This document shows, piece by piece, positions 1 through 9,289 of a stretch of DNA of 17,520 bases; the first letter of the stretch is position 1; every line of letters begins with the position of its first letter. Source of the stretch: Polyrhizophydium stewartii. Lineage: Eukaryota; Chytridiomycota; Chytridiomycetes; Rhizophydiales. A model generated the notes under the pieces. That model saw only the letters and a program-made list of their open reading frames with translations, was not told the origin of the DNA and ran no database searches. Where the stretch lies: positions 1 to 17,520 of the forward strand of contig JADGIZ010000269.1 of NCBI GenBank assembly GCA_027604665.1. The letters run 5' to 3'. The position numbers and the translations under genes are program-made.

Positions 1-87
1 TTCGTGCAGCTGTTCTGCCGCATCCTGCGGCGTTTGCGGGCTCTGGCGGCGGTTTTGTGGGTTCTGCGAGCGTTTTTCCACACTTGA
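1..87 (+). other. Possible edge of an unidentified neighbouring gene
   Basis: GC-rich sequence from the window edge is open on the plus strand for 28 codons and ends in TGA at 85-87, after which composition turns AT-rich. This could be the C-terminal end of a plus-strand gene convergent with CFAP58. The minus strand is also open here: one frame has an ATG at 107-105 running out of the window, and another frame reads as a Gln/Pro-rich peptide. I cannot decide between these, and no family is recognisable in about 28 residues. Confidence 0.25.
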
Positions 88-198
88 TTGAGATCTGACG
101 GTTGCATGTGATTCAGTATTAATCGGTCGTCGCAACAAACATATAGAACAAAATTAGTCACGAGCTCATGATTTTTAATCTTTCTATATTTTGGGCTT
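88..198. other. AT-rich intergenic spacer / CFAP58 3' flank
   Basis: This stretch is clearly AT-richer than the flanking exons and lies just downstream of the CFAP58 stop codon (minus strand). On the minus strand it contains ATTAAA (complement of 174-179), a common variant polyadenylation hexamer about 20 bases after the stop. That assignment is weak because such hexamers occur by chance in AT-rich DNA. No gene seen. Confidence 0.4.
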
Positions 199-3100
199 CT
201 ACTTGGTCTCTTTGCCTCCATCAGCTGATTCTGCGACGAGTTCGATCGCTTCTTCCTCAGCAGCCTCTTCGAGGATCGGAATGCTGCCGAGGCCATGCGG
301 CTCGATTGCGTTCACTTCACTTGCGTTGTTGCGTACGTTCTCTAGTGATGCTGCACCTGTGTCTTTTTCTGGCAACATTGGAAGGTATTTTGGCTCAGCG
401 CTTGCCGCCGCCGTTGCGCTTGCGTCGGACGCCGCCGATGCAGCAGGGAAACCAGGCTGAGCGACGAGATCGGGCTTGCTTGCAATCCGCGCCTGTGGAG
501 CCGCGCCAGAGCGCATTAGTTCGACGCGCTGTCTGTAGAGCTCGAGGAATTGCTTCTTGTATCCGGCGAGCAGAGAGTCGAGCTGGCCGATCGAGTACTT
601 GTACTCGCGCACCTGAGCCTGGTACATATTCAGCTCGGTGTCCATGTGCCGGAGCTGCACATGCTTCTGCTTGAGCTGGGCTTCGAGCTCCGAGATCTGC
701 TCAATCGCCTCTGGGCCGACCTGCTTGGCGAGCATTTGCTTGAGGTGCAGGTAGAGCTCTTCCTGCACCTTTATGAACTCCTCCTTCTCCTTGTCTTCCT
801 TGTTCTTGACAATCAGTTTCTTTTGCAGCGTGTGCAGCAGCTGGATCATGTCAAACGCCTGCGGGTTGCTGCCTTCGAGCTTGCGCCACCTATGAACGTT
901 AATCGGATTCTCGAGCTCTTGCTCGAGTGCCTTGACGCGCATCTGCTCCTGCATCACTTCACTCTGCAGGCGCACAATCGTTTTGGACATGCCATCGAGC
1001 CCCGACGTCGCCTCGGCAAGCATCTCCGACAACTGCCGAGTCTCGTGTATCTCGCCGCGCAGCTGTGCAATAATTTTGAGCTTCTCCTTGTAGTAGAGCT
1101 CGCCGCGAAGGAGCGCCAGCTGCTGCGTCTTGATTTTGTCGTAGACGTGCGTGAGCTCGTCGTTTCGGCGGATGAGCTGAGCGCTGAGATTGTCCCGTTC
1201 CGAGATCAAGACTTGCAGCGCATTTTCTTGGCGCGCACGCTCAACCTCGGCCTCCTTGACAAACTGATCGAGCTTGACTTCCTCGGCCAGCTGGCTGCGG
1301 ATGTACGCCTGCGCAAGCTCATTTTGGTTTTTGAGCTTCTTGATCTCGTCCTTGATCTGGTCGATGTCCTTCTTGAGCTTCACATGTTCCTCGTTCTCGC
1401 GTGTCAGGGTCGCTTCCTTGGAGTTGATGTCGTCCTTGTAGCCGTTGATCTGAAAATTCATGATCTTGAGCTTGCGCTTCATTTCTGCGATCTCAGACTG
1501 CGATTCGATCAGGTGCTTCGAATGCAGGTTGCGCTCGCTCTGCACCGCCTCGTAGAGATTCTGCTGGTGCTTCAGCTTGGCCTCGGACTGCGACATCTGG
1601 CGCTTAAACTCAAAGATCTTGAGCTCCTGCTCCTTGAGCTCGTGCAGGCCGTTGACGCATTGAGCCTGCATCCGCGCAGCCTCGGCAATGTACTCGTCGC
1701 GCTCCACTTCGATGCGCCGCGCCTCCTTGGTGTGCTCGAGCGTCTCTTTGCGGAACTGCGCGACTTCGAGCTCAATGTTGTACCGCTGCTGCTTTTGCAG
1801 GATGACAAGATTCGTGAGCTTCTGCGTCTCGCTTTGCGCCTTGAGGAAGTTGCCGGAGAGGATGTCCTTTTCGCGCGACAGATCGTCAATGTTCTTCTTC
1901 ATGACCTCGACCTGACGGTGCAGACGATCGACTGCGACCATGAGCGCATCGTTCTCGGACCGAATCGCCTTGCGCTCCATCTCGGCCTGGATTTTCTGCT
2001 CCTCGAGGAGCCGATTCTTCTTGAGCAGCGCCTCCTTGATGCGCGTCACTTTCTTGACCTCGGCCTTGTGGCTTGCGAGCTCCTTCTCCTTGAGCTTGAG
2101 CTCGTTCATGGCCGTCTCGTTTTCATCCATGAGCTGCGAGGTCTGGCTCATTTGCTCGTCGTAGTCCTGCTGGAGCTTGACGGTGCGCGTTCCGAGTGAC
2201 TCTTGGTCGCGCAGCAGCTTTTCGATCATTTGCTTCTGCTGGCGGATCTGGTTCTCGATGACGGCAATGTCCTCTGTCGCGCGATTGACAGCGTCTTGCT
2301 TGCTCTGGACTTCTTGCGACTTGACCGTGACAATGACGCGCAGCTCGCGCAGTTCGCGATCGAGACGGTCCTTGTTGCGCAGCTCGGTGTCGATCTCCAT
2401 CTTTTTGTTGACGTTCTTCTCCTTGAGCGAAAAGATCTCGCGCTCAAAGTCGCGCTTCTGGTTCTCGGTGATCTTGATGCTCTCGGAGATCTCGGTCAAG
2501 CTGTTGCGCAGCGTCACGATTTTCTCGAGCTCGTTCTCCAGCTCCTTCGTCATCTGCTCCTTGGCGGCGACGAGATTGTTGATCGTCCGCTCCTGGACCG
2601 CGCTCAGGCCAACGCCCTGCTTGATCGTCGTTGTCAAACTGGTAATATCATGCTTGAGCTGCCGCAGGTCGTTTTTTGCAAGATCCTCGCGCTTGTTGCT
2701 CTGCTCGAGCATCTGCTCGGCGCGCTTGATCTGCTGCCGAAGGGTGCGCAGCGTCTGCTGGTCGTGGTCGAGTGCCTTGACGCCGTCTGCCTGCTGCTCG
2801 ACGTTGCTGAGGAATTCGCGTTGGATCTCCTCAAACTGCACAAAGAGCTCTGACGCGTGGCTCTGTGTGCGCTCGAGTGCTCGGAAGACCTTTTTGTATT
2901 CGGATGCGAACCGAAAGAACGTGTCTTCCGCAGAATCGGCCTCGCTTTTGATCTCAAGAAACTCGTGTTGCATCTTGGCGAACTCGGCCTCCCACATCTC
3001 CTTCTCCTTGCGCGCGGCGACGATCTCGGAGCCGTCGAGCGGCGCGGGGGTGCCGCCAGATGTGTCGGCACCCCCAGCTTGCGCAGTTGCGGCCAAACCG

Positions 3101-3330
3101 GCTCCCCTCAGGACCGTCTCGGACTGCGCGGACGCGACGGCAGATCCGCCAGCTTGGTCGGTTTGCTGCGAAGCGAGAACGGGATGCGAGCCCTGCATGG
3201 CCGGGATGGCGCGCGTGGCAGCGTTTCTCTTTGGGCCGCCGAGGAGTGAGCTGCTCGATGCAGCCACTTCACGCTCTCTGCCCAACTTGGCCGGCGCCTC
3301 GCCGGGTGCGGGCTTTGCGGGGTCAGACAT
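199..3330 (-). CDS. CFAP58: Cilia- and flagella-associated protein 58 (CFAP58/CCDC147)
   Basis: A single open frame of 1043 residues, almost entirely charged coiled coil (about residues 105-935; Glu/Lys/Gln/Leu heptads). Family-diagnostic stretches are visible: a QQNLYEAV..RN.. segment followed by EMKRKLKIM near residue 600, an ERD..AQLIRRNDEL segment near 710, and the conserved NVHRWRKLEGSNP block near 812, followed by a C-terminal ELNMYQAQ..EYKY motif. Known CFAP58 proteins are axonemal or basal-body-associated coiled-coil proteins needed for normal flagellar structure and motility; this role is from the family. Length exceeds the human protein (about 870 aa) because of an Ala/Ser/Gly/Pro-rich N-terminal extension of about 100 residues and an Ala-rich, acidic tail of about 100 residues. 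No intron is needed, unlike its neighbours. The ATG is the first in the frame and lies 7 bases from the proposed start of the divergent CatSper-like gene. Confidence 0.93.
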   Translation of the reverse strand: MSDPAKPAPGEAPAKLGREREVAASSSSLLGGPKRNAATRAIPAMQGSHPVLASQQTDQAGGSAVASAQSETVLRGAGLAATAQAGGADTSGGTPAPLDGSEIVAARKEKEMWEAEFAKMQHEFLEIKSEADSAEDTFFRFASEYKKVFRALERTQSHASELFVQFEEIQREFLSNVEQQADGVKALDHDQQTLRTLRQQIKRAEQMLEQSNKREDLAKNDLRQLKHDITSLTTTIKQGVGLSAVQERTINNLVAAKEQMTKELENELEKIVTLRNSLTEISESIKITENQKRDFEREIFSLKEKNVNKKMEIDTELRNKDRLDRELRELRVIVTVKSQEVQSKQDAVNRATEDIAVIENQIRQQKQMIEKLLRDQESLGTRTVKLQQDYDEQMSQTSQLMDENETAMNELKLKEKELASHKAEVKKVTRIKEALLKKNRLLEEQKIQAEMERKAIRSENDALMVAVDRLHRQVEVMKKNIDDLSREKDILSGNFLKAQSETQKLTNLVILQKQQRYNIELEVAQFRKETLEHTKEARRIEVERDEYIAEAARMQAQCVNGLHELKEQELKIFEFKRQMSQSEAKLKHQQNLYEAVQSERNLHSKHLIESQSEIAEMKRKLKIMNFQINGYKDDINSKEATLTRENEEHVKLKKDIDQIKDEIKKLKNQNELAQAYIRSQLAEEVKLDQFVKEAEVERARQENALQVLISERDNLSAQLIRRNDELTHVYDKIKTQQLALLRGELYYKEKLKIIAQLRGEIHETRQLSEMLAEATSGLDGMSKTIVRLQSEVMQEQMRVKALEQELENPINVHRWRKLEGSNPQAFDMIQLLHTLQKKLIVKNKEDKEKEEFIKVQEELYLHLKQMLAKQVGPEAIEQISELEAQLKQKHVQLRHMDTELNMYQAQVREYKYSIGQLDSLLAGYKKQFLELYRQRVELMRSGAAPQARIASKPDLVAQPGFPAASAASDASATAAASAEPKYLPMLPEKDTGAASLENVRNNASEVNAIEPHGLGSIPILEEAAEEEAIELVAESADGGKETK

Positions 3331-3337
3331 GATTTAG
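3331..3337. promoter_or_regulatory. Minimal spacer between divergent CFAP58 and CatSper-like start codons
   Basis: Only seven bases (gatttag) separate the CFAP58 ATG (minus, 3330-3328) from the first possible ATG of the CatSper-like gene (plus, 3338). The plus frame has a TAG directly before that ATG. If both starts are right, the two 5' untranslated regions must overlap and each promoter must lie inside the other gene. If the CatSper start is really further downstream, the shared promoter would be 3331 to about 3545. No TATA box or convincing RFX X-box is visible. Confidence 0.35.
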
Positions 3338-4944
3338 ATGCAGACAAGGGCTGCGCGATTCGCAAGACCGGACAGCTCACGCCCTCAGGTCATTCTTATC
3401 CGCTCTGCGGCCACTCTTTTTGTTTGCTGGCACGCCACGCGCCGCGATGCCCTGTGAGACATGCCGCAGCGCGGGCGGGCCTGCGCCGCTGCCGCTGATG
3501 AAGCCTGCTCCACCAAGCCGCACACCCGCCGCTGCCTGACTTTCGCAGCCTCCTGAAAAACCTCATGAAGGCACGTTGTTGGCGGTGCCGGGCTTCCACG
3601 CGACGTTGACCCTCACTCTGCGTAGTCTTCCACCTACGAGTTGTTCATGCTCGTTTTCGTGTGCGTTGATGCCGCAAAAACCGTCTTCGAGACGGATCTG
3701 CTCGCCGAGTCCGAAAGCAACGCCTCAACCGCCATCTACGGCGCCATGCAAATCTTCACGCTGGTTGCCATAGGCATCTACATTCTCGACATTTCCGTGC
3801 GCATCTACATCGAGCGACTCGCGTTCTGGCGCAACGCTTACAACACATTGGATTTTGTTGTTGTGCTCATCTATGTCGCGTTCTGGATCACGTCTATCGC
3901 GATGCCGACGTATGCCGTGTATTCTTCGCTGCGCATTCTGCGAGGTAGTTGGCAACACGACGCCAGGAATCAGCACACAGGTGGCTGACACGAGATTGCA
4001 GCTGCACGGATCGTCCGAATTTTTCGAATTATTCCATTGATCAGAGGATTGCAAGTTGTCGTTGACGCTTTGGCGCGCACAATGTGCACAAATGTTGTCG
4101 ACCTCATTATCTTGCTCGTGCTTTTTCTTTTCATTTTCTCTGTCATTGGCCATTTCTTGTTCGGCATCGAGGGGGCACCCAATGCCAGTCGGGACTGGGG
4201 CACGCTGCTAGAGTCGTTCAACACGCTTTGGGTCTACGTCTGCGCAGACGGTTGGACTCCGTACCAGGACAATCTCACCACTGATGGCTTCACAAACTCG
4301 CCCGCCTTCACGGTGATTTTGATTTCCCTGGGCAACTTCATCATCGCTAACTTGTTCATTGGCGTCATCTGCCAGGCAAGCGACCCTTGCCCATGCGATG
4401 CTGGCCGTGCGGACGCTAACGATAAACAAAGAACATTGACGAGGCGTCGCGCGCCGAGCGTCAGAGACACGCACATCAGCGGCGGCAGGCAAAGATTGCG
4501 AAGCGAGAACTATTTTTGCGGAAGCAGCGGCGAGATATGCTGCAGCTCGTTGCACAGGTTGGCAGTGGGTTTGCGCAGCTGTTTTCTTGTCCAAAGCCTG
4601 ACACGGGCGAGGGGCGACGCAGAAGTCGAAAAAGGACCTCGATTTCCAGAGCATGGTCAAGGACATGGTTGGCACGCTGCGCCACGACGAGATCATCCCC
4701 ACGAAACACCTATCACTCAATCTCACGTGGCTCGAGACATTTGTCGTGACACTGCATTATCACGAGAACACCATGTTTCGATGCCAGCAATGCCATTTCG
4801 CCATGGCGCACGCTCTCGCCGAGTACGGTAAGTCTGGCGCTCTAAAGGCACCAGCTGCGACGTGAGTTGCTGACGCAAATATTCCGATATATTTTGCGTC
4901 GCCAATCAGTCGACAAGCGCCTTGCCTCGAAGCAGGAGCTCTAA
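3338..4944 (+). CDS. CATSPER3: CatSper-type voltage-gated calcium channel subunit, closest to CatSper3
   Basis: Spliced model: 3338-3453, 3549-3570, 3626-3944, 4002-4375, 4432-4557, 4623-4827, 4910-4944; all phases agree, giving 398 aa, the length of human CatSper3. It encodes one six-helix ion-transport domain. S1 begins near residue 50. S4 reads RILRAARIVRIFR, with arginines every third residue, assembled across the intron at 3945-4001. The pore helix and filter contain CADGW (Asp near residue 235), matching the T/A-x-DGW pattern of CatSper3. S6 ends GVICQ, followed by a basic coiled coil and a C-terminal block similar to CatSper3. CatSper channels are flagellar-membrane, pH-sensitive calcium channels assembled from four different subunits; that role is family knowledge. 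Exons from 3626 on are firm. The first two, including the ATG and a 22-nt microexon, rest on phase and weak similarity. Confidence 0.85.
3571..3625 (+). other. Probable GC-AG intron in the CatSper-like gene
   Basis: The donor is AAG|gcacgt and the acceptor ctctgcgtag, with a TTGAC branch-like site 14-18 bases upstream of the acceptor. At 55 bp it matches the local intron size. Removing it joins microexon codons (CTC ATG AAG) to the S1 exon (TCT TCC ACC) in phase. It depends on the less certain 5' part of the gene model. Confidence 0.5.
4376..4431 (+). other. GC-AG intron in the CatSper-like gene
   Basis: The donor is CAG|gcaagc and the acceptor aaacaaag, with a GCTAAC branch-like site. Length is 56 bp. 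It joins the end of S6 (GVICQ) in phase 0 to a charged coiled-coil exon starting NIDEASRAERQ. No GT donor nearby keeps the frame, so the GC donor is well supported. Confidence 0.85.
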
Positions 4945-7900
4945 AGAGTTTCGCCTTCGAAAGTAAATGGCGCGTCGATACTTTTGATCATCGTCTCGCC
5001 GCAGAGCACGCACTCCTGCACAAGCAGATCGTCGAGTTCGTCCTGCCATTTCATCAAGTGGTTAAGCTATCGCATTCAATAAGCATGCGGCTCGCCGGTC
5101 CTACCTTGAGGCGTGCCTTGTTTGCCGAGACGAGCGCAGAGGCATGGTCCTTGACCTCCTGCTCAATTTGCGCCTTCAGGTGAAGCACCTTTCTCCCGCG
5201 GACGGAGTCGCGCACAATCTATAACACGACTTGCGTTAGGCATGCGCATGTAAGCTTGCAGCTCGTTGAGAAACGTACCGCATCGATCAAGCAGTCTGCG
5301 TGGAAGGTGTGCATGCACGGAAAAGCAAAAAACTGCCTAGTCATGAGCGGACGGTCGCAGGCATGGCAAAGCTCTGCCACGGGAATCACAGCGTATCTGT
5401 GCGCGTGTCAGTCAGACATTCGGTGCACAACGGCCAGTCCGATTGCCGCACCTGTTCTTGAGTTCGCGTATGTCCAGGCGGATGCTTTCGGACGCCTTTG
5501 TGGCCTCGTCGAGATCAGTCTTGAGCGCACTGATATAGGCGTTATAGTCCTCGAGCGCGTTGCAGAGCTCTTCTTTGAAGTCGTCGATAAGCACAAAGTC
5601 TGGGAAGAAAGGCAGGATCTCTTCGATCTTGAGGTTGCCGACCTTGAGATATTCCAGTGCGCTGGGCGTCCATGAACCACGTGAGCAGCCGCAATCGACC
5701 TCTACCTCCCGTTGCACCAGTCACCTGTTGACGCTGGTGGAGTTGCTGATGACGTGCTGAGCGATACGCAGCCAAAGCTTCTTTCGCTCGTCGTCGTGCT
5801 CGTCGGGTTTGTTTGCAACGATGCGCGCGAGATCCAGGTCGTTGTTCTGCCGCGTTGCTGTCAATACCAAATCCAACCGCCGCATCGTTGCAAGAAAGTC
5901 TACCTTGAGAGCGAGGTCTACAGCCTCGTCGAACAGTCCCATAATGGCGTACAGCTGCACGGCGCTCTGCATAAGTCCACGCTGGAGGCAGACTCTGAGG
6001 GAGTACGGCACGTCGAACAGCGGCGACTCTCGCTTGGCGCGACAACCCTCTGCATCAGCAGACGAAGTGCATGCGAAAAAACTCGCGTCTCTCCAACCTG
6101 CGAGTTGACGAACGCAAGCACGGGTGTCTCGTTGTCCGGCGTCGAGTCGGCTGCGTACAGCTGCATCAGAAAGTTTTGAATGACTCTGTCGCGGTTGCCA
6201 CTGCTGACAAGATACTCGAGGTATCCAATCAGCGCCGCCTAAGCGCAGCACCATCAGCAACACTGCGACACAAGCGCGTCGTGGTGTGGCCGCTCACCCT
6301 TGAAGCGGGCAATGCCGACCCGCTGCTGCTCAGGTTGAGCATCGAGGGCATCAGAAAACGCGGATTCAGGCTCGGTACTTTCATCCACAGCCCAATGACT
6401 TCGCGGGGAATGTGCTGGATCAGCACTGACGAGTGCTTGTAGTAGAAATCGACCGAGTCCTGTGTTTTCGGACATCTCAGCGCCAGAAAACATCAAAATG
6501 AATTTTGGTTGTACGCACCTGACGGCTGATGACCTCGAGAGCCTTGTGCCATTCGTGGTGTTCGATGAAGAACGTCACCAACCTGTCCCAGTCCGAAATC
6601 AGCTCCGCAAAGTAGATAAGCTCCGCAGTGCGGCCGTGCGACCCGAGCAGATTATAAACAGTTGGATGGTGCAGACGATCCTAGCCACACCGTCAGCGGC
6701 GCGAGTAGACAGCCTCTGCATTTTTTGGCGGAAATCACCTTGTACTCTGACAGAAGCGAACGGAGCTGGATTGTCAGACTGTCGAACTCTTGGCGCGCGC
6801 TGTCCAAGCTGGGGCGAATCTGCTGCTCTAGTTCGGGCGAGAGTTTGAGCTGGTGCGCAAGCGCATCGGAAGCTTGTTCACTTGCGCAGAGTTTGCCAGC
6901 CAGGAGCTCCATCAGCCAGGTCCCAATCAACGTCGTCTGTGTCAGATCCTGGCGCCGAAGAAGAGACAGCTTCTTCCTCAAATAGACCGCCAATGCCGCA
7001 TCCTCTTTGAGCGATACAAAACGCAAGCAGACGTCCTCAAACGACAGATCTGTCTCGGCATAGAGGCCAGCCGCAGCGGCATACTGCTTCTGCGCAAACA
7101 GGTGGTCCGCCTGTTTCTCCTTGACAATGCCGCGCTGTTCGGGGGTCTGGATGAGGATTAGCGGTCAGCATGGACGTATTAGAGAAGCCATAAAGCCGTC
7201 CAATGCCGACCTTGGCGTACTCTGAGGCAAGCTCGTAGTTCTTTTTGTCGAGATAAATCTTCCACAAATCGCGGTCCTCATCAGTCACAATCAGCTCGTA
7301 CAGCGAGAGGTTCGTGTGGACCCAATATGTGCGCCGCGACTCGTCACTGGCCATGCCTAGCACGCGCTCATCCATGGCCTGCACATGTGGGCGTCAGATG
7401 AAGCCCGCGATAGTCGCATGCCCCTGCCGCCACCTACCAGAGGAATGCTTTCCCATGCCACAATCTGGCTGTCCAGAGTCGAGATGGCGACAATCGAATC
7501 CTCCAGCAGAAGCACAAAGTGAAAGTCCGACAGGATGAATGACACGAGCGAGTTGACGAGGCTTGACTGCGAGCGGCTGTCTGGGGCCGCGTAGCTGCAC
7601 GGGAATGTCAACGACAATGCAGCAAGTGATGCACATGTTGTGCCCCGACGCACGGGAAAACCTGGGGCGACTCGATTGTGGCATCTTTGTGAGTATACCC
7701 GCCAGTCGCAATCTTGCCTATGTAGACTCCGGTGCCTTTGTAGACTGGTCAGTCGAAAGTTGGGGTTGGTGATGGACGCAATCGGGGCCGCACCAGTCAT
7801 CCACCCAAGCGCGGTCACCAGACTGCCGTCCGGCTGCTTTGTGCGGATCGTGCGCACCGTAGACGCCCCAAGATTTCCCGGCATTTCCTGAAAGTCTGTC

Positions 7901-9023
7901 GGTGCAATCCGTCAGCGCCATGTCTGCGTGAGACGCAAGGGCAACTCGCTGACCATTGCTTCCGTCAAGCCGTGCAAAAAATGAGGCAAAGAACCCCGAG
8001 TCGCTTGGTCGCGAGTCGCCAACAAACTGATAGATGCGGCTCGTTGATGCGATCGCGATGAGGAAGCGGCTGTTGCCGCGGGAGAGCTGCTCAACGTGGA
8101 TGCCGACGATCGGCGCGTCGCGGTGGAGCGAGAACACTTGGGCAAAGTATCGCTCTTCTTTCTTGAAAAAGTCCTCGCGCGGATTGAGCTCCGTCTCAAA
8201 AACATGGCCCTGGGCTGAGCCGAGCAGCAGAGGGCCCGTTGTTTCGGCCGACTCTCCCGGACCCCAGGCGACCGAGGTGATGCGCACTCCCTGCAACGCG
8301 GGAAGTGAGTGGAGGGATCCACTCTCGTCGACGTTGCACCAGAACGACGTACGCGGATTTTCGAGAGCAAGTGCGGCTTGTTCCAGCGCTCGTGCAAATA
8401 GTAGTTGTCGCCCGAATAGCACGAGATGATGAGATGATGCGCAAGCGGGCTGTAGAAGACGGCCTGGATGGCGTCGTCGCGCTGCTTGGTCACAAAGACA
8501 ATGTCTGGAGCAACTACAGGCATGAGCGCTTGCGCACGAGTGCACCCAGCAGCCGTTACGCACCCTCGATGGCGTCGGGCTTGTCGAGGTCGATGCGAAG
8601 CAGCCGCAGACGAGTCTGCTCCTTTGGAGCAGTGAACGTCCGCAACGCCACGGCAAGCATGTTGCTCGCGACGGTGACACACTGCAGTTCGTCCGGGAAC
8701 GAAAACTGGACCTTGTCGAGCATGAACTTTGGCGGGCCGGCGTCGCCGTCGGTGTGCGCGGACCTGCGGTGGACGTCCGGCGCCAGCTCCTGCGCATCCG
8801 GCGGCGGCGCCCACCGAGGCACCGAGGAAAGCGCCAGGGTTTGGCCAGCAAGGCGCCGGAGCAGGTCGTGTGGCCGGCTGGGTCAGCGGACGCAACATGC
8901 CGCGCGCCAGCAGCAGCAAGGTCGGCAGTGTGTCCGCACCAGCTGCAGCGATGAGCGCGGCGCTGCCGCCGGCGAGGCGAGTGCGCGCGGCGCCGGATCC
9001 TCAAAGTGGTCGAGGAGCGACAT
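4941..9023 (-). CDS. VPS18: Vacuolar protein sorting-associated protein 18 (HOPS/CORVET core)
   Basis: Exons, right to left: 9023-8940, 8789-8564, 8504-8353, 8290-7954, 7895-7794, 7744-7654, 7594-7438, 7378-7211, 7146-6739, 6680-6519, 6459-6298, 6238-6098, 6047-5904, 5846-5725, 5661-5452, 5396-5279, 5218-5105, 5042-4941; about 999 aa (human 973). The N-terminal half is the beta-propeller region, with GSAQGHVFETEL and IYQFVGD. An alpha-solenoid follows. The most conserved part is NLKIEEILPFFPDFVLIDDF. A C-terminal RING-H2 follows, with CHAC, CMHTFHADC and a final CVLCG pair split by a helical insert. VPS18 bridges subunits of the HOPS and CORVET tethers on endosomes and lysosomes or vacuoles; this is family knowledge. 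The start at 9023 resembles the short VPS18 N-termini (MSLLDHFED). An in-frame ATG at 9170 would add 49 residues. The junction after exon 1 (8790-8939, 150 bp) is the only uncertain one. Confidence 0.92.
5847..5903 (-). other. Stop-free 57-bp intron in VPS18
   Basis: Donor AAG|gtagac, acceptor gcggcag, branch-like ATTGAC. Its length is a multiple of three and it has no in-frame stop. Called as an intron because removing it restores the family alignment (EAVDLALK followed by NNDLDLAR). Retention would insert 19 residues into the alpha-solenoid without breaking the frame. Confidence 0.75.
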
Positions 9024-9289
9024 GAGTTCTGGGCAAAGCCGCGGCTCGATCGTTTTGAACAGCCCAACGCTCGGGAGATTGACCGACAGGCAGCAATCGT
9101 CTTGCGCCAGCCGTGCTCTGCGAGTGCTGGAATGCGCATCCTGCACGAGCTGCGGCCGCGGCCGAGACACACAATCTAAATACGGCCCGTTCGCGGCGCG
9201 ATGCAGCCAGAGTGCAAGGAGACTGGAGGATCCCCTGAGGACGCGGCGCGAACGGGCTTGGGTGCGGGCCGCCCCAACGCTTTCCGGAC
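9024..9289. promoter_or_regulatory. Divergent intergenic region between VPS18 and NUP205
   Basis: About 266 bp separate the chosen VPS18 start (minus) and the NUP205 start (plus), so it presumably carries both promoters and both 5' untranslated regions. The only AT-rich patch is ctaaata near 9176-9182, roughly 110 bases before the NUP205 ATG. I would not call it a TATA box with confidence. The minus strand stays open through 9170, so part of this region could instead encode a longer VPS18 N-terminus. Confidence 0.4.

Noticed and set aside
550..2199. 549-codon open frame on the plus strand
   Set aside because: It lies wholly antisense to CFAP58, is Leu/Val/Glu-rich as expected from the reverse complement of a Glu/Lys/Leu coiled coil, and has no recognisable domain.
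3763..3777. RFX X-box-like sequence (gttgccat) for flagellar gene control
   Set aside because: Only one half-site matches, and it lies inside the S2-region coding exon of the channel, so it is probably chance.
4990..5400. Independent small zinc-finger gene
   Set aside because: The cysteine/histidine pairs belong to the C-terminal RING-H2 of VPS18 once the 49-64-bp introns are removed.
7718..9172. Continuous 484-codon minus-strand frame as a separate gene
   Set aside because: Only the 8290-7954 part matches VPS18. The rest crosses introns and out-of-frame exons; the spliced VPS18 model explains the region better.
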